Shown here: positions 6,358 through 12,339 of the stretch, piece by piece
Layout: every line of letters begins with the position of its first letter
Position numbering within the stretch: position 1 is the first letter of the stretch
DNA from: Porphyromonadaceae bacterium
GTDB taxonomy: Bacteria; Bacteroidota; Bacteroidia; Bacteroidales; Dysgonomonadaceae
Assembly: GCA_022840285.1 (NCBI GenBank)
Contig: JALHIE010000080.1
Location: 1-12,339, forward strand
Length of the DNA: 12,339 nt
Direction: 5' to 3'
Made by a program: the position numbers and the translations under genes
Notes under the pieces: model-generated
Databases searched by the model: none
What the model was told of the DNA's origin: nothing
The model's input: the letters and a program-made list of their open reading frames with translations, nothing else

Positions 6358-7998
6358 ATGAAATTCTACGGCATCTCCCTTTTCTTGTTTTTCAGCATTG
6401 CCTTGTCCGCTCAAAACACGCAGTTGCAGTATCGATTCAGGGTTTACCTGAAAGATAAGGGAAATCCGGTATTCCCGGTTTCCGAGCCTGAAAAGTTCCT
6501 CACCCCGAAAGCTATTGAGCGTAAAAAGCAACAACAGGTAAAAATAGATCAATCGGACCTCCCTATTTCTCCCGACTATTTCAATCAATTGAAAAATGCG
6601 GGCGGGAAGCCGGTTTCGTACAGCAAATGGTTTAAAACCATCGTGATTCAATTAAGAGACAGCTCTCAGATCAACGCTATTCTACAACTCCCGTTTGTGG
6701 ATTCTGCCAGATATGTTTGGCGGGGTATCGAACGGAATTACCGCAACCCTGTTCGCCCCCGACTCGGGTGGCCCGATTGCCCGGAAGAAAGCGGAGAGGA
6801 AAATGGATTCGGACTTACAGAAAAACAATTTGCGCTCCACAATGCCCAACAGATGGTGTTGAGTGGATTCACCGGAAAAGGCATAAACGTAGCCGTTATC
6901 GATGCCGGATTTACCAACGCCGATGTTATCCCGCAATTCGGGGATGTTAACTTGGCAGGGTTCAGGAGTTTTGTTCCCGAAGGCGATATTTTTGCATCTA
7001 GCGACCACGGCACCAAAGTCTTTTCGACCATGGCGGCAAACCTGCCCGGGGTAATGGTGGGATCGGCTCCTTCTGCGAGGTATTATTTGCTTCGTTCCGA
7101 AGACGTTGTGAGTGAGTTTCCCGTGGAAGAGGATTACTGGGTACGGGCCGTTGAATATGCCGACAGCATCGGGATCGACCTGATAAATTCATCGCTGGGA
7201 TACACCGCCTTCGACGATACTACCCTGAATTATAAACCCGAAAGTTTAGACGGAAAGACATCTTTTATGACCCTCGCTGCCGATAGAGCTTACGAAAAGG
7301 GAATGATCCTGGTCACAAGTGCGGGGAATGAAGGCAATAAACCGTGGCAGAAAATATCGGCTCCAGGCGATGCGCAACATGCCCTGACCGTGGGGGCAGT
7401 CGGAACGGACAGCCTAATTGCTTCGTTCAGTTCAAAAGGTTTTACGGCCGACAACCGCTTGAAACCTGATATTGTTTCCGCAGGAAAAAATACGGTAACT
7501 ATAAGTAACAACGGCTTATTAGATTTCACGAACGGAACATCGCTTTCATCGCCTTTTGTAGCCGGACTTGTGGCTTCGTTGTGGTCGGTAAATCCCAGCA
7601 TGAACCGGGCGGAAGTGCTGGATATTGTGAAACGATCGTCCGACCGGTATAACCGTCCCGATTCTGTTTACGGGTACGGTATCCCCGATTTCGGGAAAGC
7701 GGTAAGGGTCGTTTTAAGCAAACTGGAAACCCACGAAAAACTGGTTGCCGAAGACTGTTTTTCCATATCGCGTACTGCGAAAAACAGTTTCGAGATAACC
7801 ATTACCGAGCCCGATTTTTCATTCGATGCCTACACGGTAAATGTGTTGGATGAATCGGGTAACCTGATAGCAAAACACGAGTTTGAAAACGAAAAGCTCA
7901 TTGTTCCTGTTCAACAGGAGGTCAAAAAAGCTAATCAATTCATACATTTCGTCTTCAAATCACCTTTTACACAGAAAACGGTCCGGTTCAAATTGTGA
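6358..7998 (+). CDS. Exported subtilisin-like serine protease (peptidase S8)
   Basis: The 546-residue product begins with a signal peptide (MKFYGISLFLFFSIALSAQ), so it acts outside the cytoplasm. An N-terminal pro-region precedes the S8 catalytic domain. The triad is complete: Asp182 in AVIDAGF, His217 in SSDHGTKV and Ser395 in GTSLSSPFVAG, with the oxyanion Asn324 in TSAGNEG. The last 80 or so residues form a beta-rich domain (YTVNVLDESGNLIAK to KTVRFKL) with the general shape of a Bacteroidetes type IX secretion C-terminal domain, but not a clear match. The start was chosen from the signal peptide and the promoter; the frame is open further upstream only through the terminator. It is followed by xseA after 34 bases. 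Confidence 0.9.
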   Translation: MKFYGISLFLFFSIALSAQNTQLQYRFRVYLKDKGNPVFPVSEPEKFLTPKAIERKKQQQVKIDQSDLPISPDYFNQLKNAGGKPVSYSKWFKTIVIQLRDSSQINAILQLPFVDSARYVWRGIERNYRNPVRPRLGWPDCPEESGEENGFGLTEKQFALHNAQQMVLSGFTGKGINVAVIDAGFTNADVIPQFGDVNLAGFRSFVPEGDIFASSDHGTKVFSTMAANLPGVMVGSAPSARYYLLRSEDVVSEFPVEEDYWVRAVEYADSIGIDLINSSLGYTAFDDTTLNYKPESLDGKTSFMTLAADRAYEKGMILVTSAGNEGNKPWQKISAPGDAQHALTVGAVGTDSLIASFSSKGFTADNRLKPDIVSAGKNTVTISNNGLLDFTNGTSLSSPFVAGLVASLWSVNPSMNRAEVLDIVKRSSDRYNRPDSVYGYGIPDFGKAVRVVLSKLETHEKLVAEDCFSISRTAKNSFEITITEPDFSFDAYTVNVLDESGNLIAKHEFENEKLIVPVQQEVKKANQFIHFVFKSPFTQKTVRFKL

Positions 7999-8032
7999 TC
8001 CGGGACTGATAAAACAAACCAAAAATAACGGT

Positions 8033-9274
8033 ATGCCCGAAAATTCACTTTCGTTATCGGAACTCAACGGTCAGGTGAGTGACGCCATCCGCGACCACCT
8101 GCCCGACACCTATTGGGTACGTGCCGAAACCAGTGATGTGCGCCTCAACCGGAACGGGCATTGTTATTTAGAGTTTATTGAAAAAGATGCCAGGGGGCAA
8201 AACATTGTTGCGCGCGCGCGTGGAGTTATTTGGAACAATGTGTATGAAATGCTTTCGTCCTATTTCGAGACGGAGACAGGACAGCCATTTGTATCGGGAT
8301 TAAGTATTTTGGTACGGGTCTCGGTGGATTTTCACGAACTGTACGGCTTCTCTCTCTCGGTGGTGGATATAGATCCTTCGTTCACTATCGGCGAAATTGC
8401 CCGAAACCGGCAACTCGTTCTCAGGAAGTTGGAGGAAGAAGGCGTCTTAACGCTTAACAAAGAGCTTACGTTTCCCGAACTGACGAACCGGATTGCGGTA
8501 ATTTCATCGCCAACAGCCGCCGGGTACGAAGATTTCTGCGATCAATTGGCAAAAAACCCGTACGGGTTTGTGTTTTATACCCGGTTGTTTCCGGCAATCA
8601 TGCAAGGGGAGCGGAGTGAACCGTCGGTAATCGCTGCCCTGGAAAAAATTTACGCCCACAAAGAACACTTCGATGCCGTTACCATTATTCGCGGCGGCGG
8701 TTCTTCGTCCGATTTAAGTTGTTTTGATTCTTACTATCTGGCAACCAACTGTGCGCAGTTCCCGCTTCCTGTAATCAGCGGAATCGGCCACGAACGAGAC
8801 ATCACCGTGATTGATATCGTTGCTCACACACGGGCAAAAACTCCGACAGCAGTAGCCGAACTCCTGATTTCTCACGCCTCCAAAACGGCCGTCGAGTTGA
8901 TGGATTTACAGCAGCGTCTGGTAGAAAAGAGCGGCCTTATCTTGCAAAGTTTGCAGGATAAGCTGGGCGAATTATCGCGTCGAATGATCCATTCCTCCCG
9001 TTTTTTTGTCCGGGAAGAACTTTCTGTAGTGCAGCAGTTATCGATTATTCTCAATCACCAAGCCAAACGTTTGCTACAAGCAGAAAATCACTCTGTGGCC
9101 GAAAAAAGTCAATACATCCACATGGCGTCACCCGAAAATATCCTGAAACGGGGGTATACATTGACATTGAAAAATGGAAAAATCATTAAATCGGCAACGG
9201 AGCTTTCGGAGGATGATATTATCGAGACCCTTTTTACAGATGGAAAAGCAGAATCAATAATCACTAAAAAGTAA
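8033..9274 (+). CDS. xseA: Exodeoxyribonuclease VII large subunit
   Basis: XseA is the catalytic subunit of exonuclease VII, which degrades single-stranded DNA from both ends with several XseB copies. The 413-residue product has the N-terminal OB-fold (TYWVRAETSDVRLNRNGHCY) and the conserved central nuclease domain with AVISSPTAAGYEDF, RGGGSSSDLSCFDSYYLA, GIGHERDITVIDIVAHTRAKTPTAVAELL. A long helical region follows, ending in the family's ENILKRGYTLTLKNGKII. I chose the ATG at 8033 because the alignment-like N-terminus starts there; the frame is open upstream into the S8 gene, but that part is unrelated. xseB follows, separated by one membrane-protein gene. Confidence 0.95.
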   Translation: MPENSLSLSELNGQVSDAIRDHLPDTYWVRAETSDVRLNRNGHCYLEFIEKDARGQNIVARARGVIWNNVYEMLSSYFETETGQPFVSGLSILVRVSVDFHELYGFSLSVVDIDPSFTIGEIARNRQLVLRKLEEEGVLTLNKELTFPELTNRIAVISSPTAAGYEDFCDQLAKNPYGFVFYTRLFPAIMQGERSEPSVIAALEKIYAHKEHFDAVTIIRGGGSSSDLSCFDSYYLATNCAQFPLPVISGIGHERDITVIDIVAHTRAKTPTAVAELLISHASKTAVELMDLQQRLVEKSGLILQSLQDKLGELSRRMIHSSRFFVREELSVVQQLSIILNHQAKRLLQAENHSVAEKSQYIHMASPENILKRGYTLTLKNGKIIKSATELSEDDIIETLFTDGKAESIITKK

Positions 9275-9281
9275 TACTGTC

Positions 9282-9821
9282 ATGACAAAAAAAGATTTCT
9301 TCAGAATCGTGCTAAGAATTCTCGGACTCTATTTCTTGGCCATGGTGGTTTTTAACTACCTTCCCAGCATAGTGGTCTTTTTTCACAGTCTGCCCCTTCT
9401 TAGCCTAATTCTGGCCATAGTTGTGGTTTCGCTGTTCGCATACATTTTTTTACTGCTTATTTTGAAGCCTGATCCAGTTATTAGAATTTTCAAGTTAGAC
9501 AAAGGATTCGACGATGATGCGCTGTCTGCAAAGCGCATAGAATTCGTCAACTTATTAAAAATAGCTATTATAGCCACGGGGTTATTTCTAATCATCAGCC
9601 ACTTGCCAACCTTTTTAACTCACCTCCTTTTTCTTTTAAAGCTAGTAGTAAAGAACCGGAACGAAATAACGGACCATGTGGAAAGCGCGCTCCTGACCGA
9701 TTATATCTCTTGGGGAATAAAAATTTTAAGTTTGATAGTCGGTTATCTGATGATAACGAATTACTCGGCTATTGCTCGGTTTATCATAAAAAAAGATTCA
9801 GAAAAACAGTCAGATAAATGA
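9282..9821 (+). CDS. Four-helix membrane protein of unknown function between xseA and xseB
   Basis: The 179-residue protein is very hydrophobic, with helices at about residues 10-32, 38-61, 92-118 and 143-165. A charged cytoplasmic loop (KPDPVIRIFKLDKGFDDD) joins helices 2 and 3, and the C-terminus is basic and polar (KKDSEKQSDK). I do not recognise a family. It starts seven bases after xseA and its TGA overlaps the xseB ATG as ATGA, so it is embedded in the operon and xseB translation is probably coupled to it. The region is visibly richer in A and T than xseA and ispD, which could reflect either its hydrophobic codons or later acquisition. Confidence 0.8.
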   Translation: MTKKDFFRIVLRILGLYFLAMVVFNYLPSIVVFFHSLPLLSLILAIVVVSLFAYIFLLLILKPDPVIRIFKLDKGFDDDALSAKRIEFVNLLKIAIIATGLFLIISHLPTFLTHLLFLLKLVVKNRNEITDHVESALLTDYISWGIKILSLIVGYLMITNYSAIARFIIKKDSEKQSDK

Positions 9822-10015
9822 AAGAATCAGCCCTTACCTACTCACAGGCCAAACAGGAACTCGAAGAGATTGTTTCGGCGATTGAATCGGGGGAATTGGA
9901 TGTGGACGCGTTGACCGAAAAAGTGAAACGCGCATCGGAACTCATCGCATTCTGTAAAGAAAGACTCACAAAAACCGATGAGGAGTTACAGAAAATATTG
10001 GATGAAATCAATTAA
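9818..10015 (+). CDS. xseB: Exodeoxyribonuclease VII small subunit
   Basis: XseB is the short helical subunit that binds the XseA stalk. The 65-residue product fits the family: LTYSQAKQELEEIVSAIESG, then LDVDALTEKVKRASELIAFCKERL and a terminal helix with TDEELQKIL. Length is normal for XseB. The ATG overlaps the preceding stop as ATGA. ispD begins six bases later. Confidence 0.95.
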   Translation: MKESALTYSQAKQELEEIVSAIESGELDVDALTEKVKRASELIAFCKERLTKTDEELQKILDEIN

Positions 10016-10021
10016 GAGTTT

Positions 10022-10711
10022 ATGATCCCGGAACAACACTTCAGCGTAGTTATCGTTGCCGGCGGCAAAGGGTTGAGGGCAGGCGGAGAAATCCCGAAGC
10101 AGTTCCAGCCCATTGGCGGGAAACCCATATTGATGCGTACGGCAGAAGCCTTTTACAATTTCGATTACCGGATGCGAATTGTTATTGTTCTGCCAGAGGA
10201 GTTTCGCTTCTTCTGGGAAGAACTTTGTGAAAAGCACGGTTTCCGGATACCACACAGCATTGTCAGCGGGGGAGAAACACGCTTCCACTCCGTGAAAAAC
10301 GGACTGGAAGAAATCCAGAAAGACGAGATTGTAGGGATTCACGATGCCGCCCGACCGTTCATCCCTAAAGAAGTGATCGGGAGATGTTACCGGGAAGCTT
10401 TTGATTTTCGTTGCGGAGTCATTCCGGTTATCGAGGAAAAGAATAGTGTCCGTATTCTTACTGCATACGAGAGTAAAGCTCTTGACCGTAAAAAAATCCG
10501 TGTGGTGCAAACTCCGCAGGTCTTTCCGGCCGATTTGCTAAAAAATGCCTACGAAACACCTTACCGCGAAGAATTTACCGATGACGCTTCAGTGGCTGAA
10601 GACAGTGGAATTCAGATAAAATTGGTGAAAGGCGATGAAAGAAATATAAAGATTACCACCCCACTCGATCTGAAATTTGCAGATTATTTATGTCGGAACA
10701 ACCTTGTTTGA
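10022..10711 (+). CDS. ispD: 2-C-methyl-D-erythritol 4-phosphate cytidylyltransferase
   Basis: IspD joins CTP with MEP to make CDP-methylerythritol, the third step of the non-mevalonate isoprenoid pathway, in the cytoplasm. The 229-residue product has the nucleotide-binding AGGKGLR loop (residues 13-19) followed by PKQF (25-28). It also has HDAARPF (107-113), QTPQVF (163-168), TDDAS (186-190) and the C-terminal GDERNIKITTP (204-214). All signature motifs and the length match the family. No other MEP-pathway gene is in the window. It appears to be the last gene of the S8-xseA-xseB run; no clear intrinsic terminator follows it. Confidence 0.95.
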   Translation: MIPEQHFSVVIVAGGKGLRAGGEIPKQFQPIGGKPILMRTAEAFYNFDYRMRIVIVLPEEFRFFWEELCEKHGFRIPHSIVSGGETRFHSVKNGLEEIQKDEIVGIHDAARPFIPKEVIGRCYREAFDFRCGVIPVIEEKNSVRILTAYESKALDRKKIRVVQTPQVFPADLLKNAYETPYREEFTDDASVAEDSGIQIKLVKGDERNIKITTPLDLKFADYLCRNNLV

Positions 10712-10747
10712 GTAACTTTTTGTAAACAATTAAGCGGTTATTAACCC

Positions 10748-10807
10748 CTATTTTGTACTAAAAGCACTATTTTATTGAAATAAACTTCTCAAAATGCTAT
10801 TTTATTG
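10748..10807 (+). repeat. Three CTATTTT-type repeats upstream of the lrp gene
   Basis: CTATTTTATTG occurs exactly at 10767-10777 and 10797-10807 (30 bases apart), with a related CTATTTTGT at 10748-10756. The middle copy extends into an inverted repeat, TTTATT GA AATAAA (10771-10784). The location just upstream of the -7 element suggests binding sites, possibly for the Lrp-type regulator encoded next, as many Lrp proteins regulate themselves. Confidence 0.45.
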
Positions 10808-10819
10808 TGACTTTTTCTC

Positions 10820-10827
10820 TATCTTTG
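10820..10827 (+). promoter_or_regulatory. -7 element of the lrp promoter
   Basis: TATCTTTG is a perfect TAnnTTTG element 25 bases before the ATG at 10853. No good -33 TTTG lies at 19-21 bases upstream, consistent with an activated or regulated promoter. Confidence 0.55.
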
Positions 10828-10852
10828 CCCTAATATTTTAAAACGAGTTCCC

Positions 10853-11253
10853 ATGGAAAAAATCGACAAACTAGACAGGCAAATACTTGAAATTATTTCA
10901 CAAAATGCCCGCATCCCATTCAGAGATGTTGCGGATCAATGCGGAGTTTCACGCGCTGCCATTCATCAACGTGTTCAGCGTATGGTGGAAAACAATGTCA
11001 TAACAGGATCAGGTTATCATGTCAATCCCAAAATACTCGGATATGCTGCAAGCGCTTATATCGGTGTGAAACTCGAAAAAGGATCGATGTACAAGAACGT
11101 GATTCCCGAGTTTGAAAAGATTCCCGAAGTAACCGAGTGTCATTTTACAAGATTCAGGAAATTCCCGGTGTTGTGGCTACAGAAACCATGATTTCACTGA
11201 GCCAGAGCGTAAAAAGAGAAATTCCTATCTTAAAAGAATCTCCACGCGAATAA
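10853..11253 (+). pseudogene. Lrp/AsnC-family regulator with an internal deletion and frame change
   Basis: The N-terminus is a normal Lrp/AsnC helix-turn-helix (DKLDRQILEIISQNARIPF, then VADQCGVSRAAIHQRVQRM) followed by the start of the effector-binding domain up to EVTECHFT. The frame then ends early at 11189-11191 after 112 residues. From about 11149 a second frame encodes the expected C-terminus, KIQEIPGVVATETMISLSQ then KREIPI, ending at TAA 11251-11253. Intact Bacteroidales homologues have about 24 residues between these parts, including the TGxYT segment of the ligand-binding site. The deletion is therefore about 70 bases and not a multiple of three. The DNA-binding part may still be made, but dimer contacts and effector response should be lost. 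An assembly error is possible. Confidence 0.8.
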
Positions 11254-11313
11254 CCAAAAACATTAAATAAAGTTAAACAGACGGCTTTTTTCGTGCATAA
11301 ATAAGGTTTATAT

Positions 11314-11329
11314 TATAAATCGATTTATA
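11314..11329 (+). promoter_or_regulatory. Perfect 16-bp palindrome, likely operator
   Basis: TATAAATCGATTTATA is perfectly self-complementary and overlaps the first bases of the -7 element at 11326-11333. This placement suits a repressor site for a dimeric regulator; the winged-helix protein encoded at the end of the same operon is the natural candidate. Confidence 0.5.
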
Positions 11330-11333
11330 TTTG
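11326..11333 (+). promoter_or_regulatory. -7 element of the membrane protein/winged-helix operon
   Basis: TATATTTG matches TAnnTTTG exactly and lies 54 bases before the ATG at 11388. No clear -33 TTTG is found at the standard distance. Confidence 0.55.
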
Positions 11334-11387
11334 CGTCGTATTTTGATTATAAACTTGAAATAACTATTCACTAAAATATTAAACAAA

Positions 11388-11975
11388 ATGGAAGACAAAC
11401 AATTAAATGAAAAAGAAAGTCTGGAACTTATCGCTCAGATGATCCGCAACACGCAAAAGAAAATGGAAAAAGGGAGCGGTATTCCGTTCCTGATTTGGGG
11501 CTATGTCACCATAGCCGTTTCATTAACAGTGTGGTATTTACTCGGTAAAACCGGAAATCAGAACTGGAATTTCCTCTGGTTTGCCATTCCAGTTATCGGA
11601 TTTCCCGTAATGCTGCTCGCCCTGAAGAGGAAAACAACTCTTCCCAAAACGTATATCGACAAAGTAATCAGCTATGTATGGATTGTCATGGGGGTTTCGG
11701 CGTTGATCCCTTCGATGGCTGCAGCCGTAATACACAATTTTCCGGTACTGTTTTTGGTAGTCTTGCTTATTAGTGCCGGGACGGCTATGACGGGACTTGT
11801 TATCAAGTTTAAGCCATTGGTTATTTCCGGTTTTGGAGGGATGCTTTTGTCGATTCTATGCTTGATCCTTCGCGAATCGCTAGATTCAATCCTTGTCTTT
11901 GCTGCTCTTTTCTTGTTAGTCCAAGTCATTCCCGGACATATTTTGAATTATAAAAACCGAAAAAACCATGTTTAA
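11388..11975 (+). CDS. Six-helix membrane protein paired with a winged-helix regulator
   Basis: The 195-residue product has a polar N-terminal helix (MEDKQLNEKESLELIAQMIR, then NTQKKMEKG) followed by about six transmembrane segments (residues 33-52, 61-79, 93-115, 117-140, 143-162 and 166-183) and a basic tail. I do not recognise a named family; similar hypothetical membrane proteins are, to my recollection, encoded beside small winged-helix regulators in Bacteroidetes. Its last eight bases overlap the regulator's start, so the two are translated together. A plausible role is as a membrane partner or target of the regulator, but nothing in the sequence shows a transported substrate or enzyme motif. 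Confidence 0.8.
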   Translation: MEDKQLNEKESLELIAQMIRNTQKKMEKGSGIPFLIWGYVTIAVSLTVWYLLGKTGNQNWNFLWFAIPVIGFPVMLLALKRKTTLPKTYIDKVISYVWIVMGVSALIPSMAAAVIHNFPVLFLVVLLISAGTAMTGLVIKFKPLVISGFGGMLLSILCLILRESLDSILVFAALFLLVQVIPGHILNYKNRKNHV

Positions 11976-12252
11976 GGAACTAGATCCGCTCCTTCATTCC
12001 GAACTTCGACTGGCAGTTATGTCAATACTGTTGTCGGTAGATGAAGCCGATTTTGTTTACCTGAAAGAACAAACAAAAGCGACCTCCGGCAACCTGAGTG
12101 TGCAGATCGACAAGCTGAACGAAGCTGGATACATTGAAGTGGAGAGGGGATTTGCGGGAAAACGCACGCGTACCGTTTGTAAAATAACGCCGGTTGGCGT
12201 GAAAGCTTTTGAAGATTATGTGGAATCTCTAAAAAGCTATTTGAAGCTATAA
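11968..12252 (+). CDS. Winged-helix DNA-binding regulator (MarR-like, PF13601 type)
   Basis: The 94-residue protein is almost entirely one winged-helix domain. LLHSELRLAVMSILLSVDEADFVYL covers the first helices and is followed by a recognition segment KATSGNLSVQIDKLNEAGYI. The wing is VERGFAGKRTRTVCKITPVG, and a C-terminal helix (FEDYVESLKSYLK) is probably for dimerisation. The size and pattern fit the short single-domain regulators of PF13601. It overlaps the upstream membrane gene by eight bases. Autoregulation through the palindrome at 11314-11329 is inferred from the arrangement. The ligand is unknown. Confidence 0.88.
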   Translation: MFKELDPLLHSELRLAVMSILLSVDEADFVYLKEQTKATSGNLSVQIDKLNEAGYIEVERGFAGKRTRTVCKITPVGVKAFEDYVESLKSYLKL

Positions 12253-12285
12253 GGGAAAGACAACGGAAAGAGAATATAACTTCTA

Positions 12286-12318
12286 AAAAAGACGAAAGCC
12301 TGAAACTTTCGTCTTTTT
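12286..12318 (+). terminator. Intrinsic terminator after the winged-helix gene
   Basis: A 13-pair perfect stem (12286-12298 with 12306-12318), including GACGAAAG/CTTTCGTC, closes a seven-base loop and ends in five T's. It starts 33 bases after the stop codon. The A-rich 5' flank and T-rich 3' flank could also let it act in the opposite direction. Confidence 0.88.
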
Positions 12319-12325
12319 ATCTTTG
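12318..12325 (+). promoter_or_regulatory. -7 element of a gene beyond the right edge
   Basis: TATCTTTG is a perfect TAnnTTTG element that begins on the last T of the terminator. It points to a gene starting just outside the window; a final ATG at 12331 is too close to the edge to judge. Confidence 0.4.
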
Positions 12326-12339
12326 TCGGGATGAGGTGA

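Noticed and set aside
6682..7031. Long minus-strand frames opposite the S8 gene
   Set aside because: The plus-strand frame has a complete catalytic triad and signal peptide. The reverse frames overlap one another and have no recognisable features.
7883..8032. Upstream extension of xseA into the S8 gene
   Set aside because: The extra 50 residues are a shadow of the S8 coding sequence and do not resemble XseA. The family N-terminus begins at the ATG at 8033.
8208..8222. GCGCGCGCG alternating tract in xseA as a Z-DNA or phase-variable repeat
   Set aside because: It is short, lies within conserved coding sequence (VARARG) and keeps the frame; no sign of variation.
10725..10750. Terminator after ispD from GGTTATTAACC
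   Set aside because: The two arms leave only one base between them, too few for a hairpin loop, and there is no proper T-run directly after.

Overview
The window looks like a chromosomal segment of a Bacteroidales bacterium, perhaps from the Dysgonomonadaceae/Porphyromonadaceae side. This is inferred from three things. The gene families are typical of that order: DUF4252 proteins beside an ECF sigma factor, a UPF0104 flippase-like protein next to rsmA, and a Bacteroidetes-style S8 protease. Several promoters carry the Bacteroidetes -7 element TAnnTTTG. Purine-rich Shine-Dalgarno sites are mostly absent. No mobile element, tRNA, rRNA or CRISPR array is visible, and no stretch above about 300 bases lacks a gene.

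Layout. Positions 1-912 are on the minus strand: the first 25 codons of an unidentified gene and the complete rsmA (16S rRNA dimethyltransferase). Everything after that is on the plus strand. Positions 1082-4279 hold a UPF0104 membrane protein, pepD (M20 dipeptidase), a HemG-like flavodoxin and a small two-helix membrane protein that overlaps the flavodoxin gene. Positions 4370-6263 are a compact cassette: a secreted DUF4252 protein, an ECF sigma factor, an anti-sigma-like membrane protein and a second DUF4252 protein. A strong terminator closes it at 6284-6321. Positions 6358-10711 hold an S8 protease, xseA, a four-helix membrane protein, xseB and ispD. Positions 10853-11253 are an Lrp/AsnC regulator broken by an internal deletion. 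Positions 11388-12252 are a six-helix membrane protein overlapping a small winged-helix regulator, closed by a terminator at 12286-12318. A promoter-like element at 12318-12325 points out of the window.

The most interesting part is the DUF4252/sigma/anti-sigma-like/DUF4252 cassette. Its genes overlap (11 and 14 bases), which suggests one transcript and coupled translation. Its architecture fits an envelope-signalling unit of unknown signal: a sigma factor, a one-helix membrane protein and two exported paralogues. The anti-sigma-like gene is interrupted by a -1 frame change exactly at a T TTT TTC heptamer, and its C-terminal part runs in frame into the signal peptide of the second DUF4252 protein. 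This could be a simple one-base indel or a programmed frameshift, and the sequence alone cannot decide between them. Other points of note are the Lrp deletion, repeated elements upstream of lrp, a perfect 16-bp palindrome over the promoter of the last operon, and an extra membrane gene between xseA and xseB.
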